This document shows, one piece after another, positions 34,249 through 40,961 of a stretch of 64,000 bases of DNA; position 1 is the stretch's first letter, and every line of letters starts with the position of its first letter. A model generated the notes under the pieces. That model had not been told where the DNA came from and did not search any database. It worked only from the letters and a program-made list of their open reading frames with translations. The stretch covers positions 62,001 through 126,000 of the forward strand of contig DAOTTQ010000008.1 in the NCBI GenBank assembly GCA_034437555.1, given 5' to 3'. The stretch comes from JANWYT01 sp034437555 (GTDB taxonomy: Bacteria; Chloroflexota; Anaerolineae; Aggregatilineales; Phototrophicaceae). The position numbers and the translations under genes were made by a program.

Positions 34249-36279
34249 CTAGTTTTCGCCAAATTCGTCCACAAGTTCGGCAACGGCATCGGCGACCGCT
34301 TTGGCGGTTAAGCCGTATTCTTCATAGAGGGTTTCATAGGGGGCGGATGCACCAAACGTATCTACGCCAATGGTAATGCCCACTTGCCCCACGTATTTTT
34401 GCCAGCCCAGCGTCACACCAGCTTCGATGCTGACGCGCAGGGGCGAATCACTAGGCAACACAAACTCTTGGTAATCTTCGTCTTGGTCATCAAACAATTC
34501 CCAACACGGCATACTCACCACGCGCACGCGCGCTTCGGTTTGTTCTAGCATGTCAAAGGCACGCAGGGCAATTTCGACTTCGCTGCCGGTGGCAATGATA
34601 ATCGCATCGGGCTTGCCCTTCTTAATGCGTGGCGATTCTGCCAACACATAGCCCCCACGTGCTACACCCTCATGAATCCCGTCAATGTTGCCACCGTCTA
34701 GCACCAACAAATCTTGGCGCGATAGCACAATTGCCGACGGTGCATCTAAAGTCATAATGGCACGCCACGCGCCCACCGTTTCGTTAGCGTCCGCAGGACG
34801 GAAAACGTGCAAATTAGGAATCATCCGCAGGCTCATTACCTGTTCTACAGGCTGGTGTGTGGGCCCATCTTCACCCAAGCCAATGCTATCGTGGGTAAAC
34901 ACATACACGGCAGGTGCGTTCATCAGTGCGCCCAAACGAATTGCACCGCGCATATAGTCGCTAAACGTTAAGAACGTGGCAGAGTAAGGCTTGATGATAC
35001 CCCCATGTAATGCCAAACCGTTCACGATTGCGCCCATGCCATGTTCACGCACCCCAAAACGCACGTTGCGTTCTGCGGGTACATTGCGCCCTGTGTCCTT
35101 TGCGCCCTTGATGAGTGTTTTTGTACTGCCTGCAAGATCGGCATCACCGCCAATCATGGTGGGGAAGTGCTTTGCAATCGCGTTTAGGGCATCACCGCCC
35201 GCGTTGCGCGTGGCAATACCTTTTTCACCGGTATAGCGTGGCAAATCGGCTTCCCAATTAGGGGTGGCTTTTCCGTGTGCAATGTCCCATTGGTGCGCCA
35301 AATCAGGGTTGGCGGTGCGCCATGCTTGATAGTTGGCGTTCCAATCGGCTTCACGACTTGCGCCTTGTGAAACGGCTTCTCTAAAGTGTTCTAGGGCTTG
35401 GGGCGGAATGAAGAAGGATTCTTCGGGATTCCAACCGTAGGCTTGCTTGGTGGCTTTAATTTCATCTGCGCCCAAAGGTGAGCCGTGTGCTTTGCTACTG
35501 TTGCCCTTGTTGGGGCTACCATAGCCAATAATGGTACGAATCGAAATCAGCGAGGGCTTGTCTGTAACGGCTTTCGCTTCTGTAATGGCTTGGTCGATAG
35601 CTTCTACGTTATTACCATCGGCAACCGAAAGCGTGTGCCAGCCCTGCGAAATAAAGCGTGCTGTAATGTCCTCTGTAAACGTGAGGTCAGTTGCGCCATC
35701 TAGCGTAATTTTATTGTCGTCATATAAGAAAATCAGCTTACCCAAGCCCCAATGCCCCGCCAACGCGCACGCTTCCATAAACACACCTTCCATCATGTCA
35801 CCATCACTCACAATGGCGTAGGTGTTGTGGTCTACGATATTTTGTCCGTCACGATTAAACGTCTTGGCTAAAAAGGCTTCTGCCAACGCAAAACCCACCG
35901 CTGTTGCCCCCCCTTGCCCCAGGGGTCCCGTTGTGGTTTCTATGCCGGGCGTGTGCTTATATTCAGGATGCCCGGGCGTTTTGCTTCCCCATTGCCTAAA
36001 GTTCTTGATGTCATCCAATGACAAATCATAGCCCGTCAGGTGCAATAGTGAATAAATGAGCATGCTGCCATGCCCTGCGCTTAGCACAAAACGGTCACGA
36101 TTTGCCCACGTGGGGTTAGTGGGGTTGTGGCGCAAATGGCGTGTCCAAAGGGTGTATGCCATCGCAGCCGCGCCCATTGGTAAGCCCGGATGACCACTAT
36201 TTGCTTTTTGAACAGCGTCCATAGAGAGGGTGCGAATGGTATTAGTGGCAAGTTCTTGTAGTTCGGGTGATGTAACCAC
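34249..36279 (-). CDS. tkt: Transketolase
   Basis: The 676-residue protein has the thiamine-diphosphate enzyme layout: SGHPGLPMGAAAMAYTLW at residues 28-45, SAGHGSMLIYSLLH near 68-81, the ThDP/metal motif DGDMMEGVFMEA, FGVREHGMGAI near 400, and the C-terminal SMPCWELFDDQ block. Transketolase moves two-carbon units in the pentose phosphate pathway and in carbon-fixation cycles. The start is GTG with AAAGGA about 10 bp upstream. Length is normal for the family. It appears monocistronic, with its own promoter-like site upstream and a shared terminator downstream. Confidence 0.97.
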   Translation of the reverse strand: MVTSPELQELATNTIRTLSMDAVQKANSGHPGLPMGAAAMAYTLWTRHLRHNPTNPTWANRDRFVLSAGHGSMLIYSLLHLTGYDLSLDDIKNFRQWGSKTPGHPEYKHTPGIETTTGPLGQGGATAVGFALAEAFLAKTFNRDGQNIVDHNTYAIVSDGDMMEGVFMEACALAGHWGLGKLIFLYDDNKITLDGATDLTFTEDITARFISQGWHTLSVADGNNVEAIDQAITEAKAVTDKPSLISIRTIIGYGSPNKGNSSKAHGSPLGADEIKATKQAYGWNPEESFFIPPQALEHFREAVSQGASREADWNANYQAWRTANPDLAHQWDIAHGKATPNWEADLPRYTGEKGIATRNAGGDALNAIAKHFPTMIGGDADLAGSTKTLIKGAKDTGRNVPAERNVRFGVREHGMGAIVNGLALHGGIIKPYSATFLTFSDYMRGAIRLGALMNAPAVYVFTHDSIGLGEDGPTHQPVEQVMSLRMIPNLHVFRPADANETVGAWRAIMTLDAPSAIVLSRQDLLVLDGGNIDGIHEGVARGGYVLAESPRIKKGKPDAIIIATGSEVEIALRAFDMLEQTEARVRVVSMPCWELFDDQDEDYQEFVLPSDSPLRVSIEAGVTLGWQKYVGQVGITIGVDTFGASAPYETLYEEYGLTAKAVADAVAELVDEFGEN

Positions 36280-36319
36280 GCTTTTTTTCCTTTATAATCT
36301 TGGATTCAAAACGTTTGCG

Positions 36320-36328
36320 ATTATAACA
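36320..36328 (-). promoter_or_regulatory. Candidate extended -10 promoter of tkt
   Basis: On the minus strand the site reads TG-T-TATAAT, a perfect extended -10, 41 bp upstream of the GTG start of tkt. No good -35 is seen, which is tolerated by extended -10 promoters. Confidence 0.5.
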
Positions 36329-36351
36329 CATTAACCAGAGAGATTTGCACC

Positions 36352-37251
36352 ATGAGCGATAACATCAGCAAAGCAAAAGCCCTAATGGAAGCCGATGACT
36401 ATGAGGGCGCAATTGTACTCCTTAATGAAACCATTGAGGCAGACCCCAACAACGCAGAAGCCTATTATCAGCGTGGCATTGCGTACATGGATGAGGACAA
36501 TTACCGCGCCTCCCTCGCCGATTTAGACCGCGCCATCCGCCTAAGCCCAAAAACAGCCGTGTACTATGTGGGACGCGGACAACTGGATGCTTATCGGGGC
36601 GCATATCAAGACGCAATGAGCAACTTCAAACGCGCCCTAAAGATAGACCCCAACTGTGCGCTGGCATACGGGGAACGGGGCGACCTTTATGCGCGTAAAG
36701 CCGACCATAAGCGTGCGCTAGAAGATTATGAAAAAGCGCTAGAGCTGGATGATACCTTGTATGAAACGTGGTACAGCCGTGGCATTGCCTACAGCGACAA
36801 GAACGACCACAAGCTCGCCATTGAAAGCTACGACCGCGCCCTTGCCCTAAAGCCCGATTACGCCGACGTTTACACCTCACGCGGGGCGGCATGGTTTTAT
36901 GAAGACGACTACAACCAAAGCCTAGCAGACTTTGATAAAGCCATAGAGCTAGACCCCGAAGATGCTCGCGCTCTTAACAATCGTGGCGTGCTAAATTTTG
37001 TGCTAGACAAAATCGAAGCATCACTTGCCGACTATAGCAAAGCCTTTGAAATTATGCCCAGTGAAAAATTGGTTGTTGGTGGGATTGCGCTCTGTTCAAA
37101 CCGCTTAGGCAAAACAGATGAAGCGCGTCAATTGTGGATGCAATTGGTTCAGCAAGAACGCCGTTGTTTAGATGCCGACTGGGTAGGGCGTGAGTTTATG
37201 TGGCCCCCCGCGCTGGTAGAAGAAACGCGCAAGCTCATTAAATTGCTATAA
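36352..37251 (+). CDS. TPR-repeat protein
   Basis: The 299-residue soluble protein is made of about seven tetratricopeptide repeats with a strong consensus (AEAYYQRGIAYMDEDNYRAS, then CALAYGERGDLYARKADHKRA). The C-terminal ~60 residues are less regular. There is no signal peptide or membrane helix. A GAGAGA ribosome-binding site precedes the ATG. It diverges from tkt with a 72-bp gap and has no close downstream partner on its strand, so its role as a protein-binding scaffold is general. Confidence 0.88.
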   Translation: MSDNISKAKALMEADDYEGAIVLLNETIEADPNNAEAYYQRGIAYMDEDNYRASLADLDRAIRLSPKTAVYYVGRGQLDAYRGAYQDAMSNFKRALKIDPNCALAYGERGDLYARKADHKRALEDYEKALELDDTLYETWYSRGIAYSDKNDHKLAIESYDRALALKPDYADVYTSRGAAWFYEDDYNQSLADFDKAIELDPEDARALNNRGVLNFVLDKIEASLADYSKAFEIMPSEKLVVGGIALCSNRLGKTDEARQLWMQLVQQERRCLDADWVGREFMWPPALVEETRKLIKLL

Positions 37252-37261
37252 AACGATTTAT

Positions 37262-37293
37262 GTAGGGGCGCAAGGTCTCGCATCCAGCCCTAC
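37262..37293. repeat. Imperfect palindrome with GTAGGGGCG
   Basis: GTAGGGGC at one end and GCCCTAC at the other face each other across about 17 bases just after the TPR gene. The 9-mer GTAGGGGCG is shared with the repeat copies at 8287 and 37351. Confidence 0.45.
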
Positions 37294-37300
37294 CTACAAC

Positions 37301-37326
37301 AAAAAAGGGCGTGGCTCATCACGCCC
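37301..37326 (-). terminator. Rho-independent terminator of the 38368-37391 operon
   Basis: On the minus strand GGGCGTG pairs with CACGCCC around a 6-base loop and is followed by six T residues. Confidence 0.75.
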
Positions 37327-37350
37327 CTTGTTACCACTAAAAACGGTTTC

Positions 37351-37376
37351 GTAGGGGCGCACCCGTTGGGTCGCCC
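37351..37376. repeat. Dispersed REP-like palindrome, copy 2
   Basis: This is the reverse-orientation copy of the elements at 8162 and 59413; GGGCG/CGCCC and ACCC/GGGT pair with one bulged base. It starts with GTAGGGGCG and ends 14 bp before the end of the next gene. Confidence 0.7.
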
Positions 37377-37390
37377 ATATAGTATGCCCC

Positions 37391-37708
37391 TTAAAGCTGA
37401 AAGTTCCCTGTGGTATACACCACTTTTTGGCTGTAGTTTTCTACAAACTCCAGCAAACGAGTATGAACGTCTTCCCAGTCGCGGCTTTTAAGAATACTTC
37501 TGATGTCCTCTAGGTCATCCGCCAGCATCTCTGCCATAATGCGCGGTTCGCCACTATCAGTGGCATACACAGAAAACCATGCGCCAATAGTACGAAGCCC
37601 TAAGCGTTGGGTGGCGGGCACCCATTCACGCACCACAAACTCAAAATATTCTTGGTCGCGGTCTGGCAAAATATCCCACTTCATAATGAGCTTTACGCTA
37701 TCTGCCAT
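37391..37708 (-). CDS. Small conserved-looking protein, family not recognised
   Basis: The 105-residue soluble protein reads as an alternating alpha/beta unit (VKLIMKWDILPDRDQEYFEFVVREWVP, then PRIMAEMLADDLEDIRSIL), which suggests a dimeric alpha-beta barrel of the NIPSNAP/monooxygenase type. I cannot name a family. It starts 18 bp after the MBL-fold gene and ends before a good terminator, so the two form an operon. Confidence 0.68.
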   Translation of the reverse strand: MADSVKLIMKWDILPDRDQEYFEFVVREWVPATQRLGLRTIGAWFSVYATDSGEPRIMAEMLADDLEDIRSILKSRDWEDVHTRLLEFVENYSQKVVYTTGNFQL

Positions 37709-37726
37709 TGTTACTCACGTTCTCTT

Positions 37727-38368
37727 TTACTTTTGCGGATTAAGAATAACAACACGCGGTTGTTCGGGAAGCGTCGCTGTCGTCACCTTTAGCACGTCCT
37801 CTTCTTGCACTTTGCTTACGCCCATTGCCTTCAAAAACTTCTCTACAGGGTCTAGTTCAAAGCGCAAGCCCTCTATGGCGTAGTGCATAGGCACAATGTA
37901 AAGGGGTTCAATTAAGCCAATTACTTCGGCAGCCGTTGCCGCCTTTAAGCCATTGCCACCGCCCACAGGTACAAGTAGCACCGTTACTTCGCCCATAGCC
38001 TCTATCGTCGATTGGTCGGGGACATGCGATAAATCGCCTAAGTGCAGTACCGTAATGCCTGTATTGTACTCATACAAATAGGCAATGTTAGAGCGTACCG
38101 TGTGCGCCTCAATATGGTGCATGGCAATGCCCGTAATAAATGTGCCACTCACTTCGTATTCACCCGCCCCATGCAAAACATGGCTTGCGCCCTTAATATT
38201 GTCTACTGCGCTATGTCCGTCACCATGATGGCTAATGGTCACTACATCTGCTTTTAGCTGTTTTGGCGCGGGAATCCCTATCGTGTCACTAAAGGGGTCT
38301 GTCACGATGGTGATTTGATTTCTTTCTGTTAAACGGAAGCAACTATGCCCGTACCACGTAATATCCAA
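37727..38368 (-). CDS. MBL-fold metal-dependent hydrolase (UlaG-like)
   Basis: The 213-residue protein begins MDITWYGHSCFRL and has VVTISHHGDGHSAVDN at about residues 44-59, the metal-binding H-x-H-x-D-H loop in a variant form (HHGDGH). A second His lies in VLHGAGEYEV, an Asp in LHLGDLSHVP, and a late His in VPMHYAIEGL. This matches the short UlaG-like branch of the metallo-beta-lactamase fold. The substrate is unknown. It is first in a two-gene operon with the 105-residue protein. Confidence 0.85.
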   Translation of the reverse strand: MDITWYGHSCFRLTERNQITIVTDPFSDTIGIPAPKQLKADVVTISHHGDGHSAVDNIKGASHVLHGAGEYEVSGTFITGIAMHHIEAHTVRSNIAYLYEYNTGITVLHLGDLSHVPDQSTIEAMGEVTVLLVPVGGGNGLKAATAAEVIGLIEPLYIVPMHYAIEGLRFELDPVEKFLKAMGVSKVQEEDVLKVTTATLPEQPRVVILNPQK

Positions 38369-38473
38369 GTTTGCACCTTCTCATTCGGTTAAATAGAACA
38401 AAACCTGCCCTTATTATAGCGCATGAACGCAAGGTTTGTAAACGAATAAGCCTTAGAAATACGAACACATTTT

Positions 38474-38842
38474 CTATTTTATAGTGCAGCCGCTGGCATC
38501 GTTGCTGGCTACTTCCACACCCGAAGGGGGGCGCAACGCCTCTAGGGATGATGGAACGGCTTCTGATAGGGACGATGGCAAAGCAAGCGTGGAGGGCTTA
38601 TTGCTATCGTTTAGCTCCATTAGCACGCGCTCACGATGCTCAAGATTGGCAATATCAGCTGATAGCACCAATTGCACAGCACAAGACTCAAGCGTTTCGG
38701 TGTCTTGGGCTTCTTCACGGTTAAGGGCTTGCACGCTGGCAATGACCGTAAGCACAACCATCATCACCACAAAGAAAATTAACAAACCATAGAAAAATCG
38801 CCCAATAGATTGATTGTTCTCAATAGGTTCCACATCTAGCAT
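38474..38842 (-). CDS. Single-pass membrane protein, unknown
   Basis: The 122-residue protein starts MLDVEPIENN and has one membrane helix at about residues 15-38, followed by a short extracytoplasmic-like segment with two cysteines (one near residue 53, the other near the C-terminus) and a Ser-rich tail. AAAGG 9 bp upstream supports this ATG over one 27 codons earlier. No family is recognised. It diverges from the first response regulator gene; both could use the AT-rich region at 38930-38937. Confidence 0.6.
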   Translation of the reverse strand: MLDVEPIENNQSIGRFFYGLLIFFVVMMVVLTVIASVQALNREEAQDTETLESCAVQLVLSADIANLEHRERVLMELNDSNKPSTLALPSSLSEAVPSSLEALRPPSGVEVASNDASGCTIK

Positions 38843-38958
38843 AAAAGTTAGCCTTTCTTTTATTCTGGGTACGAAAACGGTTGTAATCTGATAAAACATA
38901 GAAACCTTAACGCAAAAAGGCACGAACTCATTATAATATGAAGGGAGAGTTACACTAG

Positions 38959-39342
38959 GTGTCTATTTTAATGCTAACGATTGTAGCAATTGATGACGAC
39001 CTGCAAAACCTTGAGTTGGTGAAGGCTTTGGCAGAGTCGATGGGTTATTATGTGATGGTTGCCCAAAGTGGGGAGGATGGGAAATTGCTCATTGAGCAAG
39101 TATTGCCCGCACTCGTTCTCTTAGATTTGCGTTTACCCGGTGGGATGGACGGCTGGCAACTTGCCACAACCGTAAAAGCTACCCCCACAACGGCACACAT
39201 CCCTATTATTGCGATGAGTGTTGCCATTAATGCTGACGACCAACGACGAGCCAAAGAAGCGGGTTGTTCGTTGTTTCTGTCCAAGCCGTTTCACCTTAGC
39301 GCGCTTCGCAAATACATCAAACAATTTGTTGAAAACCTATAG
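38959..39342 (+). CDS. Stand-alone receiver-domain response regulator
   Basis: The 127-residue protein is one REC domain: acidic pocket DDD near residues 12-14, phospho-acceptor Asp in LVLLDLRLPGGMDGWQLA, Ser in the AMS position and conserved Lys in LSKPFHLSALRKYI. There is no output domain, so it works by protein contact or as a phosphate relay. Translation probably starts at GTG 38959, with GGAG 11 bp upstream; an in-frame ATG lies four codons later. A TATAAT at 38932 precedes it. It is split from the next two receiver genes by a divergent cyclophilin gene. Confidence 0.9.
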   Translation: MSILMLTIVAIDDDLQNLELVKALAESMGYYVMVAQSGEDGKLLIEQVLPALVLLDLRLPGGMDGWQLATTVKATPTTAHIPIIAMSVAINADDQRRAKEAGCSLFLSKPFHLSALRKYIKQFVENL

Positions 39343-39374
39343 AATGCTTAAATACTTGCAATTGATAACAGTGC

Positions 39375-39401
39375 CAACGGAGACAAGATTTGCCTCCGTT
39401 G
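39375..39401 (+). terminator. Hairpin after the first receiver gene
   Basis: CAACGGAG pairs with CTCCGTTG over 8 bp with three more pairs after one mismatch; the tail GGTGTTTAA is only weakly T-rich. Confidence 0.5.
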
Positions 39402-39437
39402 GGTGTTTAAGAGCGTTGTACTAACGCGCTAGGCTGT

Positions 39438-39926
39438 TTAGGATTCAGTGATGGTCACTTTAATGACTTTATCGCCCTGACGAACAGCATCAACAACCGC
39501 TTGGTCGGCATCACTTTTCACCTTACCAAACACACCATGCTTGCCATCCAACCAATCTGTAACCACATGCGTAATAAAAAACTGGCTACCATTGGTATTA
39601 GCACCGGCATTTGCCATGCTAATCACACCCTTGCTGTGGGCAATCGACAAGGACGACTTTTCATCATCCCAACGATAGCCAGGACCGCCACGACCATCAC
39701 CATCTGGGCATCCGCCCTGAATCATGAAGTTGGCGAGAACACGGTGAAAGTTTAGCCCATCGTAAAAACCATCGCGTGCCAAAAAGACAAAATTATTAAC
39801 CGTAAGGGGGGCTTTATCGGCATAAAGGTCTAGGTTAATGGTGCCTTTGCTGGTTTCAATAGCTGCACTATATGTCTTTTTGGGGTCAATGACCATTTCA
39901 GGGTATGCTTTGTATGACTTTGCCAT
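39438..39926 (-). CDS. Cyclophilin-type peptidyl-prolyl isomerase
   Basis: The 162-residue protein shows the cyclophilin core: LYADKAPLTVNNFVFLARDGFYDGLNFHRVLANFMIQGG, with FHR and the QGG motif, then GSQFFITH and LDGKHGVFGKV. It speeds proline cis-trans isomerisation during protein folding. No signal peptide is present, so it is cytoplasmic. GGAG 9 bp upstream supports the MAKSYKAY start rather than the ATG five codons earlier. It lies between receiver genes on the opposite strand and is probably not part of that signalling set. Confidence 0.95.
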   Translation of the reverse strand: MAKSYKAYPEMVIDPKKTYSAAIETSKGTINLDLYADKAPLTVNNFVFLARDGFYDGLNFHRVLANFMIQGGCPDGDGRGGPGYRWDDEKSSLSIAHSKGVISMANAGANTNGSQFFITHVVTDWLDGKHGVFGKVKSDADQAVVDAVRQGDKVIKVTITES

Positions 39927-40068
39927 AATTGGTTTCTCCATTGGATTGAATTGTGTTAGGTTTAAGGTATTGTAGCAAAATTTTCTAAAATGCACGAAAG
40001 CAAAGTAGCGCAAGATGCGTTATACTTAAGTATGATAAACAAACTTTATGCTTTATCCATCGGGGTGT

Positions 40069-40077
40069 TGCTATAAT
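40069..40077 (+). promoter_or_regulatory. Candidate extended -10 promoter of the receiver-GAF gene run
   Basis: TG-C-TATAAT is a perfect extended -10 lying 46 bp upstream of the first gene of the long same-strand run that ends at 59197. A clear -35 is lacking. Confidence 0.5.
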
Positions 40078-40123
40078 TGGGAATAGTCTTTAGCAAATTT
40101 ATGATTCGTAGGGCGTATTAACG

Positions 40124-40483
40124 ATGCACATTCTTTATATTGAAGATGACCCAAATAACCGAACACTGGTGAGACGCATTTTGATGTCGGAGGATATGGC
40201 AATAGAAGAGGCAGCCAACGCCCGTGACGGCATTGCCAAAGCCATAGCAAACCCCCCCGCCTTGGTGCTAATGGACATCAGTATGCCAGAAATGGACGGG
40301 CTAACTGCCACTAGGGAAATTCGCAAAATTCCAGAAATTGCTCATCTGATTGTGATTGCCCTTACCGCCAACGCGATGACGGGCGATAAAGAGATGATTT
40401 TGGAGGCAGGTTGCGATGGCTATATCAGTAAACCAATTAATGTGGATACATTTATAGACGAACTTAGAGAGTATCTTAGGTAG
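40124..40483 (+). CDS. Stand-alone receiver-domain response regulator
   Basis: The 119-residue protein is one complete receiver: EDD near residues 6-8, phospho-acceptor Asp in LVLMDISMPEMDGL, the Thr in IALTANAM and the Lys in YISKPINVDTFIDEL. It resembles DivK-type single-domain regulators, which act by binding partner kinases. No output domain is attached. It is the first gene after a candidate promoter, and the next receiver gene follows within 6 bp. Its likely phosphodonor is the hybrid kinase at the end of the run or the soluble kinase at 60156; this is inference. Confidence 0.93.
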   Translation: MHILYIEDDPNNRTLVRRILMSEDMAIEEAANARDGIAKAIANPPALVLMDISMPEMDGLTATREIRKIPEIAHLIVIALTANAMTGDKEMILEAGCDGYISKPINVDTFIDELREYLR

Positions 40484-40489
40484 GTGGGA

Positions 40490-40909
40490 ATGGCAAAAAA
40501 CCCGATTGACCCCAGCGAAGCGCATGTTCTTGTTGTAGAAGACAACGTGCCAAACTTCGTACTCATTGCGCGGTTATTGGCGTTTATGGGCGTGCAACGT
40601 TGTGAATGGAAAACAAGTGGTTGGCAAGTGGTACAGTTTGCAGAAACCTTGCCCCGTATTGACCTTATCTTGATGGACATTCGTTTACCTTATGAGGACG
40701 GCTACCAAGCCCTACAAAAGGTACGCAGTCATCCACGCCTTAAAGAGGTTGTGGTATGCGCCGTCACCGCAGAAGCCAGCGAAGACCAAATGCTTCGCGC
40801 CCAAAAAAGCGGTTTTGATGGCTTTCTTGGCAAACCCTTAGACCCTGACCGCTTTCCTAGCCAAATTAAACGACTTTTGGCGGGCGAGCAAGTATGGGAA
40901 TGGCAATAA
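40490..40909 (+). CDS. Stand-alone receiver-domain response regulator
   Basis: The 139-residue protein is a receiver with VLVVEDN near residues 13-19, phospho-acceptor Asp in LILMDIRLPYEDGYQAL, Thr in CAVTAEAS and Lys in FLGKPLDPDRF. It lacks any output domain. A GTG two codons earlier (40484), directly abutting the stop of the previous gene, is an alternative start; AGGTAGG is better spaced for the ATG. Gene spacing on both sides (6 and 52 bp) ties it to the upstream receiver and to the GAF genes downstream. Confidence 0.92.
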   Translation: MAKNPIDPSEAHVLVVEDNVPNFVLIARLLAFMGVQRCEWKTSGWQVVQFAETLPRIDLILMDIRLPYEDGYQALQKVRSHPRLKEVVVCAVTAEASEDQMLRAQKSGFDGFLGKPLDPDRFPSQIKRLLAGEQVWEWQ

Positions 40910-40961
40910 CCCGCACGGCAGTTTCGCCAAGCAGGGGCAACAACAAAAAAAGGGAGAACAA

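Noticed and set aside
39438..39926. Cyclophilin as a member of the signalling cluster
   Set aside because: It is on the opposite strand with its own start region, and is a common housekeeping enzyme.
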